Shown here piece by piece: positions 27,142 to 40,954 of a stretch of DNA of 64,000 nucleotides. The stretch is from the NCBI GenBank assembly GCA_018241185.1, contig JAFEEH010000224.1, positions 1 to 64,000 of the forward strand, written 5' to 3'. The position numbers and the translations under genes are program-made. The notes below the pieces were generated by a model. The model did not search any database. It saw only the letters and a program-made list of their open reading frames with translations, and was not told the origin of the DNA. Source of the DNA: Pseudomonadota bacterium (GTDB lineage Bacteria > Pseudomonadota > Gammaproteobacteria > Burkholderiales > Burkholderiaceae_C). The number at the start of each line of letters is the position of its first letter. The stretch's first letter is position 1.

Positions 27142-27162
27142 CGCAGGCGCACGGCGCCTGCG
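27142..27162 (-). terminator. GC-rich hairpin after the DUF3761 gene
   Basis: CGCAGGCGC (27142-27150) and GCGCCTGCG (27154-27162) form a perfect nine-pair stem with a three-base loop, eight bases after the DUF3761 stop. There is no T-run. It may end or attenuate transcription before the 323-residue gene. Confidence 0.5.
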
Positions 27163-27170
27163 CGACCTTC

Positions 27171-27668
27171 TCAGCTGCAGGCCTTGTTGTGCGACGCGTG
27201 CATGCCCTTGGCCTTGGCGTCGGCCTCGCTCATGTACTCGCCCTTCTTGGTCTTGCCGTAGTAGCGGTCGCCCATGCAGTGGTAGACGTGGGTCTCGTCG
27301 TTGGCCCACACCTTGCCGGCACCACCGCCGGGCGCAGCGGCCATCGTGGCCGGATTCGGCTTGGCGGCGGCAGGCGCTGCCTTGGCCGTGGCGGGCGCCG
27401 CCGGGGCTGCCGCCGCGGCAGCGGCCGGTGCCGCAGCAGGCGCCGCCGCGGCGGGTGCGCCCGCGGCCTTGCCGTACCAGGTCTTGATGCCCTTGTGCCC
27501 GCGGCAGGCGCCCGACTTGCTGTCGGGCGACGCATAGCTGCCGTCCTTGCACTGCACCGTGCTGCCCGCGGGGGCATCGGCCGGCGGGGTTTGGGCGAAC
27601 GCGGTGGCGAGGGCACCGGTGCAGGCGAGGGCGGCGAGCAGCGGGCGAAGGGCGGGGCGAAGGGTCAT
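27171..27668 (-). CDS. Exported DUF3761-type protein
   Basis: Predicted periplasmic protein of 165 residues. MTLRPALRPLLAALACTGAL and ATAFAQ form a Sec signal peptide. The mature part starts with a DUF3761-like segment (STVQCKDGSYASPDSKSGAC then RGHKGIKTWYG) with conserved Cys, Gly and Trp. A 45-residue Ala/Pro linker follows, then a second small Cys-containing block (VWANDETHVYHCMGDRYYGK, ending HASHNKACS). The second block occurs on its own in other exported proteins. Paired cysteines suggest disulfides. Function unknown. Longer upstream frames lack a signal sequence and were rejected. Confidence 0.82.
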   Translation of the reverse strand: MTLRPALRPLLAALACTGALATAFAQTPPADAPAGSTVQCKDGSYASPDSKSGACRGHKGIKTWYGKAAGAPAAAAPAAAPAAAAAAAPAAPATAKAAPAAAKPNPATMAAAPGGGAGKVWANDETHVYHCMGDRYYGKTKKGEYMSEADAKAKGMHASHNKACS

Positions 27669-27835
27669 GAGAGGGCTCCCTGGAGCTGGATGGAAAAACC
27701 CATGCTCCGGTCCTGAAGCCAGCAGGGGCTGACGCGCAGTCCCGCGCCGATCAGGTTGGCCTAAGAAAGCCGGCCTAGGCTGTGCCGGTCCGGGCGGGCG
27801 GAATGCTGCGTGCCGGACAGATTCGGAGACTGCCC

Positions 27836-28498
27836 ATGCGAGCCCTGCTCGTGGAAGACGACGACATGATCGGCCGCAGCCTGCAGCAGGCGCTCGAAGG
27901 CGCCGGCTGGTCGGTCGACTGGGTGCGCGATGGCCTGCTGGGCGAGAGCGCCCTGGCCGACGGTGGCTACACCTGCGTGCTGCTCGACCTCGGCCTGCCC
28001 AAGCAGGACGGCACCGCGCTGCTGCGGCATGCACGCGAGCGCGGCGACCGCACACCCGTGGTCGTGCTGAGCGCGCGCGACAGCCTGGGCGAGCGCGTGC
28101 AGGGCCTGGACCTGGGTGCCGACGACTACGTGCCCAAGCCCTTCGAGCTGCCCGAACTGCTGGCACGCATGCGTGCCGTGGTGCGCCGCCGCGACGGTGC
28201 TGCGCATTCGCTGGTGGGCACCGGCGCCCTCCAGCTCGACCTGACGACGCGCGAGGTGCTGGTCGACGGCCGGCGCGAGGCGCTTACCGCACGCGAGTTC
28301 GCGCTGCTGCACGCATTGCTGGAACGGCCCGGCGCCATCCTCTCGCGCGACCAGCTCGAGCACCGCATCTATGGCTGGGGCGAAGAGGTCACCAGCAACG
28401 CGGTCGACGTGCTCATCCATGGCATGCGGCGCAAGATCGGCCAGGAGGCGATCCGCAACGTTCGCGGGCTGGGCTGGCGCGTGAGCGCCGAGCCGTGA
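27836..28498 (+). CDS. OmpR/QseB-type response regulator
   Basis: Two-component response regulator of 220 residues. The receiver domain has the acidic pair in LLVEDDDMIG, phospho-acceptor Asp51 (LLDLGLPKQDG) and Lys101 (VPKPF). The winged helix (REALTAREFALLHALL, RDQLEHRIYGW, VDVLIHGMRRKIG, IRNVRGLGWRV) is like QseB/PmrA/TctD. ATG 27836 has GGAGA six bases upstream. It overlaps the kinase start by four bases (GTGA), so the pair is coupled. Probable target: the exported repeat protein at 30021, preceded by a 22-bp-spaced direct repeat. Confidence 0.93.
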   Translation: MRALLVEDDDMIGRSLQQALEGAGWSVDWVRDGLLGESALADGGYTCVLLDLGLPKQDGTALLRHARERGDRTPVVVLSARDSLGERVQGLDLGADDYVPKPFELPELLARMRAVVRRRDGAAHSLVGTGALQLDLTTREVLVDGRREALTAREFALLHALLERPGAILSRDQLEHRIYGWGEEVTSNAVDVLIHGMRRKIGQEAIRNVRGLGWRVSAEP

Positions 28499-29868
28499 GC
28501 GCGGGGCCGCGGCGCGCGCCTTCGCTGCGCCGCCGGCTGCTGGTCTGGCTGGTGCTGCTGCACCTGCTGGCCATCGTGGCGACGGCCTGGGCCTCGTACG
28601 CGATCTACGACCGCGTGATCGAAGGCCTGCGCGACGACCAGATGCGCACCCTGGCCGAGTCCTATGCCGGCCACCGCGAGGCGCCCTCGCTGCCGACCCT
28701 GCCCGCCGGCGCGCTGCGCGAGCACGGGGCGCTGGCCGTGCAGCTGTGGCAGGCCGACGGACGCACGCTGCTGGCCGCCTCGGCCCCCGTGCCGGTGCCG
28801 CTGCAGGTGTCCTCGGGCTTCGCCGATGTGCCGGCCGGCCCCGGGCGGGCCGAGCGCTGGCGCGTCTACACCGCGCCGCCCGGCGCAGCGGCCGACGGCT
28901 TGCGCGTGCAGGTGTTGCAAAGCCAGGCCTGGCGGCACCAGCGTTCGGTTCAGCGCGCGCTGATCGAGGGCCTGCCCATCGCGCTGCTGCTGCCCGCTGC
29001 GCTGGCGTTGTTGTGGGTCATCGTGTGGTCCGCATCGCGTGCACTGCGCGCGGTGGCGGCCGAGGTGGCGGCGCAGGACGAAGCCAGCGTCGACGGCCTG
29101 CCGCCCGAGCGCGTGCCCGAGGAGATCGCGCCGCTGGTGGGCGCCTTCAACTCGCTGCTGGGCCGGCTGCGCGACGCCCTGGCCACACAGCGCCGCTTCG
29201 TGCAGGACGCGGCGCACGAGCTGCGCACGCCGGTCACCGCCATCGCGCTGCAGGTCGAGAACCTGCGCGCCCACATGCCCCCCGGCGAGGCGCAGGAGCG
29301 CTTCGCGCTGCTGGAGGCGGGCGTCGCACGCACGCGCCACCTGCTGGAGCAATTGCTTCGCCTGTCGCGCCAGGAAGCCGCTGGCCGCGGCGCGGCCCCG
29401 CATGCCCAGCGTGTGCCGCTGGCGCCGCTGCTTGCCGAGGCGATCGCGCAGTTCGCCGACCGCGCCGATCGTCGGTGTGTCGACCTGGGCTTCATTGCCG
29501 ACCCGGCGCTGGCCGACTTCGCGCTCGAGGGCGAGCCGCAGGAGCTGCGCAGCGTGTTCGACAACCTCATCGACAACGCGCTGCGCCACACGCCGCCAGG
29601 CAGCACGGTCGACGTGCGCCTGCACCGGATCGATGGCACTGCCGCGGTCGACGTGGTGGACGACGGCCCTGGAATCGACGAGGCCGCGATCGGCCGTGTG
29701 TTCGACCGCTTCTTCCGGGCCCCCGGTGCTGCGGCAGGCGGCAGCGGGTTGGGCCTGGCGATCGCCCAGGCGGCGGCCTCGCGCCACGGCCTGTGCATCG
29801 AACTGCGCAACCGCGGGCCGCAGGAAGGTGGCCGGGGCCTCGTCGCGCGGGTGCGGCGCATGGCTTGA
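28495..29868 (+). CDS. Sensor histidine kinase, QseC-like
   Basis: Inner-membrane sensor kinase of 457 residues, GTG start overlapping the response-regulator stop. Two membrane segments (about 15-37 and 161-180) flank a periplasmic sensor of about 120 residues. Then come a HAMP-like linker, the H-box with phospho-acceptor His241 (FVQDAAHELRTPVTA), the N-box FDNLIDNALRHTPPG, and the ATP-lid motifs DDGPGIDE and GGSGLGLAIAQ. The ligand is unknown; QseC and TctE relatives sense small molecules or cations. Confidence 0.93.
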   Translation: MSAGPRRAPSLRRRLLVWLVLLHLLAIVATAWASYAIYDRVIEGLRDDQMRTLAESYAGHREAPSLPTLPAGALREHGALAVQLWQADGRTLLAASAPVPVPLQVSSGFADVPAGPGRAERWRVYTAPPGAAADGLRVQVLQSQAWRHQRSVQRALIEGLPIALLLPAALALLWVIVWSASRALRAVAAEVAAQDEASVDGLPPERVPEEIAPLVGAFNSLLGRLRDALATQRRFVQDAAHELRTPVTAIALQVENLRAHMPPGEAQERFALLEAGVARTRHLLEQLLRLSRQEAAGRGAAPHAQRVPLAPLLAEAIAQFADRADRRCVDLGFIADPALADFALEGEPQELRSVFDNLIDNALRHTPPGSTVDVRLHRIDGTAAVDVVDDGPGIDEAAIGRVFDRFFRAPGAAAGGSGLGLAIAQAAASRHGLCIELRNRGPQEGGRGLVARVRRMA

Positions 29869-29890
29869 GCCGCGGCCGGCGCGTGGCCGT

Positions 29891-29928
29891 GCTCACGCCC
29901 GCCTCATTCGTTGCTCACGCGGGCCTCA
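29891..29928. promoter_or_regulatory. 16-bp direct repeat upstream of the small repeat-protein gene
   Basis: GCTCACGCCCGCCTCA (29891-29906) and GCTCACGCGGGCCTCA (29913-29928) match at 14 of 16 positions and start 22 bp apart, two helical turns. OmpR-family regulators typically bind such direct repeats. The site is 90 bases before the ATG at 30021 and just after the kinase gene. Confidence 0.5.
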
Positions 29929-30020
29929 GAAGCGCCGCCTAGAGTCATCGGCGGGAGGTCCACCCCAGCGCATGTCGCGCTGCGGCGAGCGACCCGTCCA
30001 ATGCCCAAGAGGAGACATCC

Positions 30021-30383
30021 ATGTCCACACGCACGCAACGCATTGCCGCCACCCTGGCCCTCGGCGGTCTGGCCGCCCTCGGCTCGGTGGCCGCTTCGGC
30101 CCAGGCCGCCTGGAACGGCGGCGGCAGCGAGGCCATCGGCCAGTCGACCGGCGCACCGATGCTCAATTCGACGATGTCGAGCACCGAGGTCTACAACGGT
30201 GCCGTGGCCGCCGCCCATGCCAGCGGCACCGAGGCCGTGGGCCAGTCCACCGGCGCCCCCGCCATGGTGTCGAAGGTGTCAGACGCAGATGTCTACAACG
30301 GTGCCGTGGCCGCGGCCCATCCGAGCGGCACCGAGGCGATCGGGCAGTCCACCGCGATGCCGATGCCCGGCGCGATGCACTGA
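30021..30383 (+). CDS. Small exported protein with a 34-residue tandem repeat
   Basis: Predicted periplasmic protein of 120 residues. A Sec signal peptide (to about residue 28, ASAQA) is followed by a 34-residue tandem unit: VYNGAVAAAHASGTEAVGQS and VYNGAVAAAHPSGTEAIGQS start 102 bp apart, with a partial GSEAIGQSTGAP copy before them. There is no cysteine. GAGGAG sits six bases before the ATG. It follows a two-component system whose regulator may act on the direct repeat upstream. No family was recognised. Confidence 0.8.
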   Translation: MSTRTQRIAATLALGGLAALGSVAASAQAAWNGGGSEAIGQSTGAPMLNSTMSSTEVYNGAVAAAHASGTEAVGQSTGAPAMVSKVSDADVYNGAVAAAHPSGTEAIGQSTAMPMPGAMH

Positions 30384-30741
30384 ACGGCCGCCCGTCGGGG
30401 CGCACCTGAAGGTCACGCGGCAGGGAGTGCTGTGGCGAAAGCACGTGCCCGCCTCAGGGCACGGTGCGCCGCAGTGCGCGGCCGACTCCACAACCAAAGT
30501 ACTGCGGTCGAGACGGCGGGCGAGGGTGTTTGGGTCCTAAGTTCGCATCTGCCGTCCCGACGCGGCGCGAATGCCTGCAGGTGCGCTTCGTTGCGTAGAC
30601 GGCACGACACTTTTTTGCTCGGTCGTAGGACGGGCGCCTACTCTGCTTTTCTTAAACAACAACCCGCTTGTTGTGACATGGCTGCGTCCCTAGCCTTGGT
30701 GTCTCCGTGCCGGTGTGCACGGCATCGAGGAGACGTAAGTC
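30384..30741. promoter_or_regulatory. Upstream region of the autotransporter with two inverted repeats
   Basis: This 358-base gene-free stretch is less GC-rich than its surroundings. It holds GTAGG-N7-CCTAC (near 30626-30642), overlapping TACTCT, a plausible -10 box, and preceded by a run of six T. It also holds a perfect seven-pair stem ACAACAA-CCCGC-TTGTTGT (30656-30674). GAGGAG lies shortly before the ATG at 30742. The two repeats could be regulator sites; the second, lying in the transcript, could form an RNA stem. Confidence 0.45.
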
Positions 30742-36504
<5,763 letters not shown>

Positions 36505-36528
36505 CTCGAGCGCTCGCTGTGCAACGCG

Positions 36529-37236
36529 TTAGTCGTCGCGGCCGGCCAGCAGGACGCGCCACACCAGCGCGCCCAGCACCGCACCGGCGATCGGCGCCAC
36601 CCAGAACAGCCACAGTTCGCTCATCGCGTAGCCGGGTCCGAAAAGCGCCACGCCGGTGCTGCGCGCCGGGTTGACCGAGGTGTTGGTCACCGGGATCGAC
36701 ACCAGGTGGATGAGCGTGAGGCACAGACCGATCGCCAGCCCGCCGAAGCCCGCCGCGGCGCGCCTGGCCGTGGCGCCGAGGATGACGATCAGGAAGATCG
36801 CCGTCATCACCACCTCGCATACCAGCGCGGCCTGCATCGAGTAGCCTCCCGGCGAGTGCTCGCCGTAGCCGTTGGTGGCGAAGCCGCCCAGTTGCGCGCC
36901 GGCCTTGCCGCTGGCGATCAGCCACAGCACGCCGGCCGCCGCGATGGCGCCGAGCACCTGCGAGACGATGTAGCCCGCCAGGCGCGAGGCCGGGAAGCGC
37001 CCGCCGACCACCAGGCCGATCGACACTGCAGGGTTGAAGTGGCCGCCCGAGATCGGCCCCAGCGCATAGGCGCCCGTGAGCACGGTGAGGCCGAAGGCCA
37101 GCGCCACGCCCGCGAAGCCGATGCCCAGTTGCGGAAAGCCGGCGGCGAGCACCGCGCTGCCGCAGCCGCCGAGCACGAGCCAGAAGGTGCCGACGAATTC
37201 GGCCGCCCACGCCTTGACGGTGTGTTGTGTGTCCAT
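36529..37236 (-). CDS. aqpZ: Aquaporin Z-like water channel
   Basis: Six-helix inner-membrane channel of 235 residues. Both NPA half-helices are present: [14 protein letters not shown] and [14 protein letters not shown]. The late Arg next to the second NPA and the small loop E residues fit a water-selective AqpZ rather than a glycerol facilitator. The start [20 protein letters not shown] is chosen, as in AqpZ; an upstream ATG adds a basic tail with no similarity. It is convergent with the autotransporter, whose stop is 24 bases away. Confidence 0.92.
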   Translation of the reverse strand: MDTQHTVKAWAAEFVGTFWLVLGGCGSAVLAAGFPQLGIGFAGVALAFGLTVLTGAYALGPISGGHFNPAVSIGLVVGGRFPASRLAGYIVSQVLGAIAAAGVLWLIASGKAGAQLGGFATNGYGEHSPGGYSMQAALVCEVVMTAIFLIVILGATARRAAAGFGGLAIGLCLTLIHLVSIPVTNTSVNPARSTGVALFGPGYAMSELWLFWVAPIAGAVLGALVWRVLLAGRDD

Positions 37237-37455
37237 TCCCTGAAGTCCTTGTGTGTTGCGAGAAAAAGAAAAACGGCCGTCGGGCCGCCGTTCGGGCGCG
37301 GATTCTAGGAACGGGTGCGGCGTTACCAGGTGCTTCGACACGGCTTTGCGCGCAGCTCTTCACGCTGGTTGCGGGTTTTCGAGCGCCTGGGCCGCCAGGG
37401 CGCGCGCGCTATGCTGGCCGCCCCCGGCCCCGGGCCGATGCAGGAGGGCGTTGTC

Positions 37456-38496
37456 ATGCCTCGTGTCGCTACCAAAACGATAGCTGCTTGCGCAGCATTG
37501 GCGGGCGCTGCAGCCCTTTTTTCCTCAAGCGTGCAGGCGCAGGGCGTGGTCAATGCGCTGTGCAGCACCGATGCCGGCTGGTGCGAGGCCGCGGCTGCGG
37601 AATTCACGCGCACCACAGGCATCAAGGTCAATCAGGCCCACAAGGGCACGGGCGAGATCGCGGCCCAGATCCGGGCCGAGGCGCAGAACCCAAAGACCGA
37701 CCTGTGGTGGGGCGGCACGGGCGACCCCTTCCTGCAGGCGGCCGAGCAGGGCCTGCTCGACGCCTACCGGCCGGCTTACATCAACGACCTGTACGACTGG
37801 GCGGTGCGCCAGTACGCCATGAGCGGCAACATGGTGGGCGGCTTCTACACCAGCGCCATCGGCTTCGGCTTCAACACCGACACGCTCAAGAAGAAGCGCC
37901 TGCCGGAGCCGAAGTGCTGGGCCGACCTGATCAAGCCCGCGTACAAGGGCGAGATCGAGATCTCCCATCCGGCCACCAGCGGCACGGCCTACACCGTGAT
38001 CGCCGGCCTGGTGCAGCAGATGGGCGAGGACGCCGCCTTCGACTACCTCAAGAAGCTGCATGCCAACGTCAGCAACTACACGCGCAGCGGCCAGGCCCAG
38101 GCGCCCAACGTGGCCAAGGGCGAGGTCGGCATCGGCGTGAGCTTCATCTTCGGCTTCGAGAAGTGGCGCTACGACAAATTTCCGGTGAAGACGGCGGCAC
38201 CGTGCGAGGGCACGGGCTACGAGGTCGGCGGCATCGCGTTGGTCAAGGGCGCGCGCAACAAGGCCAACGCCATCAGGTACTACGACTTCCTGATGAGCCC
38301 GGCCGGCCAGGCCCTGGGTGCGAAGAACGGCAGCCTGCAGTCCCCCGCCAACCGCACCTTCAAACCCGACCCGCGCATCCCGTCGATGGCCGACGTGAAG
38401 CTCATCAAGTACGACTTCGAGAAGTACGGCAAGGCGGCCGAGCGCAAGCGCCTGATCGAACGCTGGACGCGCGAGGTCGAATCGCTCCCCCGCTAA
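37456..38496 (+). CDS. Orphan ABC transporter periplasmic binding protein (iron/phosphonate type)
   Basis: Periplasmic solute-binding protein of 346 residues, in the family that includes Fe(III)-binding and 2-aminoethylphosphonate-binding proteins. AGGAGG eight bases before ATG 37456 fixes the start. The signal peptide (TKTIAACAALAGAAALFSSS then VQAQG) is encoded by a dispersed repeat. The mature part has VVNALCSTDAGWCEAAAAEF, LWWGGTGDPFLQAAEQGLL and GGIALVKGARNKANAIRYY, typical of class II-type iron-family binding proteins. No permease or ATPase gene is adjacent, so it would use a transporter encoded elsewhere or sense a ligand. Substrate not determined. Confidence 0.88.
   Translation: MPRVATKTIAACAALAGAAALFSSSVQAQGVVNALCSTDAGWCEAAAAEFTRTTGIKVNQAHKGTGEIAAQIRAEAQNPKTDLWWGGTGDPFLQAAEQGLLDAYRPAYINDLYDWAVRQYAMSGNMVGGFYTSAIGFGFNTDTLKKKRLPEPKCWADLIKPAYKGEIEISHPATSGTAYTVIAGLVQQMGEDAAFDYLKKLHANVSNYTRSGQAQAPNVAKGEVGIGVSFIFGFEKWRYDKFPVKTAAPCEGTGYEVGGIALVKGARNKANAIRYYDFLMSPAGQALGAKNGSLQSPANRTFKPDPRIPSMADVKLIKYDFEKYGKAAERKRLIERWTREVESLPR
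37468..37522 (-). repeat. Dispersed repeat, copy 3, inside a signal-peptide coding region
   Basis: The palindromic core GCTACCAAAACGATAGC (37468-37484) is followed by a body whose reverse complement carries GGGCTGCAGCGCCCGCCA, shared with the copies at 16506 and 44465 apart from one or two bases. It encodes residues 5-22 of the binding protein's signal peptide in frame. Confidence 0.7.
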
Positions 38497-38502
38497 AACG
38501 GG

Positions 38503-38523
38503 GCCCCATCGCAAAAATGGGGC
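38503..38523 (+). terminator. Hairpin just after the binding-protein gene
   Basis: GCCCCAT (38503-38509) pairs with ATGGGGC (38517-38523) around a seven-base A-rich loop, six bases after the stop codon. It overlaps the first base of the candidate heat-shock -35 box of htpG. Confidence 0.5.
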
Positions 38524-38549
38524 TTGATAATCCGGAAGGCGCCCCGACC
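38523..38549 (+). promoter_or_regulatory. Candidate heat-shock (sigma-32) promoter of htpG
   Basis: CTTGATA (38523-38529), a 12-base spacer, then CCCCGACC (38542-38549). This resembles the sigma-32 consensus CTTGAA-N11-15-CCCCAT. The site is 39 bases before the htpG start, and htpG belongs to the heat-shock regulon in E. coli. The -10 region also forms part of a CGCCCCG/CGGGGCG hairpin (38540-38558), which would lie at the very start of the transcript. Confidence 0.5.
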
Positions 38550-38587
38550 TGCGGGGCGTTTCCGTTTCTGATTTTCCTGCCCGAGAC

Positions 38588-40561
38588 ATGAGCAAACAAA
38601 CCCTTTCTTTCCAGGCCGAGGTCGCCCAGCTCCTGCACCTCGTCACCCACTCGCTGTACTCCAACCAGGAGATCTTCCTGCGCGAGCTGATCTCCAACGC
38701 GTCGGACGCCTGCGACAAGCTGCGCTTCGAGGCGCTGGACCATCCCGAGCTGTATGAAGACGCGCCCAATCTCGAGGTGCGCGTGTCCTTCGACAAGAAG
38801 GCGCGCACCCTCACCATCGCCGACAACGGCATCGGCATGAGCCAGCAGGAGGCGATCGACCACCTGGGCACCATCGCCAAGAGCGGCACCAAGGACTTCA
38901 TGAGCCGCCTGACGGGCGACCAGAAGGCGGATGCGCAGCTCATCGGCCAGTTCGGTGTGGGCTTCTACTCCGGCTTCATCGTCGCCGACAAGATCACCGT
39001 CGAGTCGCGCCGCGCCGGCCTCAAGCCCGAGGAAGGCGTGCGCTGGGTGAGCGGCGGCGCCGGCGACTTCGAGGTCGAGACGATCACGCGCGCGCAGCGC
39101 GGCACCAGCGTCACGCTGCACCTGCGGGAGGACGCCGAGGAGTACCTCAACGCCTGGAAGCTCAAGCAGGTCATCGGCAAGTACTCCGACCACATCTCCC
39201 TGCCCATCCTCATGGAGAAGGAAGAGTGGAAGGAGGGCGAGGACAACAAGGGCGGCGAGATGGTGCCCACGGGCGAGTGGGAGCCGGTCAACAAGGCCAG
39301 CGCCCTGTGGACGCGGCCGAAGAAGGACATCACCGACGAGCAGTACATCGACTTCTACAAGTCGATCACGCACGACCAGGAGGCGGCGCTGGCCTGGAGC
39401 CACAATCGTGTCGAGGGCAGCACCGAATACACGCAACTGCTGTACATCCCGGCCAAGGCGCCCTACGACCTGTGGAACCGCGACCACAAGGGCGGCGTGA
39501 AGCTGTACGTCAAGCGCGTCTTCATCATGGACGAGGCCGAGGCGCTGCTGCCGGGCTACCTGCGATTCGTGCGCGGCGTGGTCGACTCGGCCGACCTGCC
39601 GCTGAATGTGAGCCGCGAGCTGCTGCAGGAAAGCCGCGACGTGAAGGCCATCCGCGAGGGCAGCACCAAGCGCGTGCTGTCGATGCTGGAAGACCTGGCG
39701 AAGAAGGCCGCGCCCGCCCCGGCGGCCGATGCCGACGGCGTGACCGACGTCACCGACAAGAAGGAAGAGGGTGAGGCCGAGGCGCCCAACGCCGGCGAGA
39801 GCGGCAAGTACGCCACCTTCTACGCCGAGTTCGGCTCGGTGCTCAAGGAGGGGCTGGGCGAGGACTTCGGCAACCGCGAGCGCATCGCCAAGCTGCTGCG
39901 CTTCGCGTCCACCACCAGCGATGCCGTCACGGTGAGCTTTGCGGACTACAAGGCGCGCATGAAGGAAGGCCAAGAGGCCATCTACTACATCACCGCCGAC
40001 ACCCTGGCCGCCGCCAAGAACAGCCCGCAGCTCGAGGTCTTCAAGAAGAAGGGCATCGAGGTGCTGCTCATGACCGACCGCGTGGACGAGTGGGCGCTCA
40101 ACTACCTGCACGACTTCGACGGCACGCCGCTGCAGAGCGTGGCCAAGGGCGCGGTCGACCTGGGCAAGCTGCAGGACGAGGAAGAAAAGAAGGCCGCCGA
40201 GCAGGCAGCCGAGAGCTTCAAGCCCGTGCTCGACAAGCTCAAGGAAGCGCTCAAGGACAAGGCCGAGGACGTGCGCATCACCACGCGCCTGGTCGACTCG
40301 CCGGCCTGCCTGGTGGTGCAGGACCACGGCATGAGCATGCAGCTCGCCCGCATGCTCAAGCAGGCCGGCCAGCAGGCGCCCGAAGTGAAGCCGGTGCTCG
40401 AGGTGAATGCCGAGCACCCGCTGGTGAAGAAGCTGGAGAGCGACACGGCCCACTTCGACGACCTGGCGAACATCCTGTTCGACCAGGCGCTGCTGGCCGA
40501 AGGCGGCCTGCCCGCCGACCCGGCGGCTTACGTGCGGCGCGTGAACGCGCTGCTGGTGTAA
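38588..40561 (+). CDS. htpG: Molecular chaperone HtpG (Hsp90)
   Basis: Cytoplasmic ATP-dependent chaperone of 657 residues, normal length. The N-terminal ATPase domain shows [20 protein letters not shown], the catalytic Glu and Asn in [16 protein letters not shown], and the GQFGVGFYS lid motif. The middle domain has the conserved [13 protein letters not shown], and the C-terminal dimerisation domain ends in [13 protein letters not shown] candidate heat-shock promoter lies 39 bases upstream. A small tautomerase gene follows 17 bases later, and both end at a strong terminator. Confidence 0.98.
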   Translation: MSKQTLSFQAEVAQLLHLVTHSLYSNQEIFLRELISNASDACDKLRFEALDHPELYEDAPNLEVRVSFDKKARTLTIADNGIGMSQQEAIDHLGTIAKSGTKDFMSRLTGDQKADAQLIGQFGVGFYSGFIVADKITVESRRAGLKPEEGVRWVSGGAGDFEVETITRAQRGTSVTLHLREDAEEYLNAWKLKQVIGKYSDHISLPILMEKEEWKEGEDNKGGEMVPTGEWEPVNKASALWTRPKKDITDEQYIDFYKSITHDQEAALAWSHNRVEGSTEYTQLLYIPAKAPYDLWNRDHKGGVKLYVKRVFIMDEAEALLPGYLRFVRGVVDSADLPLNVSRELLQESRDVKAIREGSTKRVLSMLEDLAKKAAPAPAADADGVTDVTDKKEEGEAEAPNAGESGKYATFYAEFGSVLKEGLGEDFGNRERIAKLLRFASTTSDAVTVSFADYKARMKEGQEAIYYITADTLAAAKNSPQLEVFKKKGIEVLLMTDRVDEWALNYLHDFDGTPLQSVAKGAVDLGKLQDEEEKKAAEQAAESFKPVLDKLKEALKDKAEDVRITTRLVDSPACLVVQDHGMSMQLARMLKQAGQQAPEVKPVLEVNAEHPLVKKLESDTAHFDDLANILFDQALLAEGGLPADPAAYVRRVNALLV

Positions 40562-40578
40562 CGCGAGAAGGAACCCTG

Positions 40579-40785
40579 ATGCCCACCATCCGAGTCGAAC
40601 TGCTGGAAGGCCGCACGCCCGAGCAGAAGCGCGCCCTGGCCGAAGCGCTGACCGAGGCCACCGTCCGCACGCTGGGCAGCTCGCCCGGCGCGGTGGACGT
40701 GCTGTTCTTCGATGTGCCGCGCCACGACTGGGCGACCGGCGGTGTGTTGTGGAGCGACCAGGCGGCGCCACCTGCAGGCAGCTGA
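40579..40785 (+). CDS. 4-oxalocrotonate tautomerase-family protein
   Basis: Small tautomerase of 68 residues. After Met removal the catalytic proline is N-terminal (MPTIRVELLEGRTPEQK). Length and the central helix (ALAEALTEATVRTLG) fit the 4-OT family, whose members form hexamers and catalyse keto-enol conversions. The ATG is 17 bases after the htpG stop, preceded by AAGGA, and the reading frame ends 20 bases before a UUCG terminator. Substrate unknown. The genetic link to htpG is probably just co-transcription. Confidence 0.85.
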   Translation: MPTIRVELLEGRTPEQKRALAEALTEATVRTLGSSPGAVDVLFFDVPRHDWATGGVLWSDQAAPPAGS

Positions 40786-40805
40786 CGTAGCTCGTATCCC
40801 CGGCC

Positions 40806-40829
40806 GACGGGCGCCTTCGGGCGCCCGTC
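40806..40829 (+). terminator. UUCG-tetraloop terminator after htpG-tautomerase
   Basis: GACGGGCGCC (40806-40815) and GGCGCCCGTC (40820-40829) form a perfect ten-pair stem closed by a TTCG tetraloop, followed by GCGTTTGC. It lies 20 bases after the tautomerase stop. Confidence 0.8.
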
Positions 40830-40870
40830 GCGTTTGCGGCTCATGCTGGACGGCGTTCCAGGTCCTGGAA

Positions 40871-40930
40871 CCGTTCACGCTGAGCCTGTCGAAGCGCGGC
40901 GCAGGGCTTCGACAAGCTCAGCCCGAACGG
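40871..40930. repeat. Palindromic REP-like element
   Basis: The left arm begins CCGTTC and contains TGTCGAAGC; the right arm contains GCTTCGACAAGCTCAGC and ends GAACGG. The arms are near-perfect reverse complements around a short GC-rich centre. As recalled, this CTTCGACAAGCTCAGC element is widespread in beta- and gamma-proteobacterial intergenic regions. It sits between the htpG terminator and the convergent srkA stop. Confidence 0.75.
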
Positions 40931-40954
40931 ATTCCTTCCCCATCGCCCTTGGTA

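Noticed and set aside
26129..28166. Longer start for the DUF3761 gene reaching 28166
   Set aside because: The extension runs antisense to the response-regulator gene and removes the signal peptide from the N-terminus.
38405..40771. A 788-residue frame antisense to htpG
   Set aside because: It is the reverse strand of a certain gene with normal Hsp90 motifs; no family resemblance.
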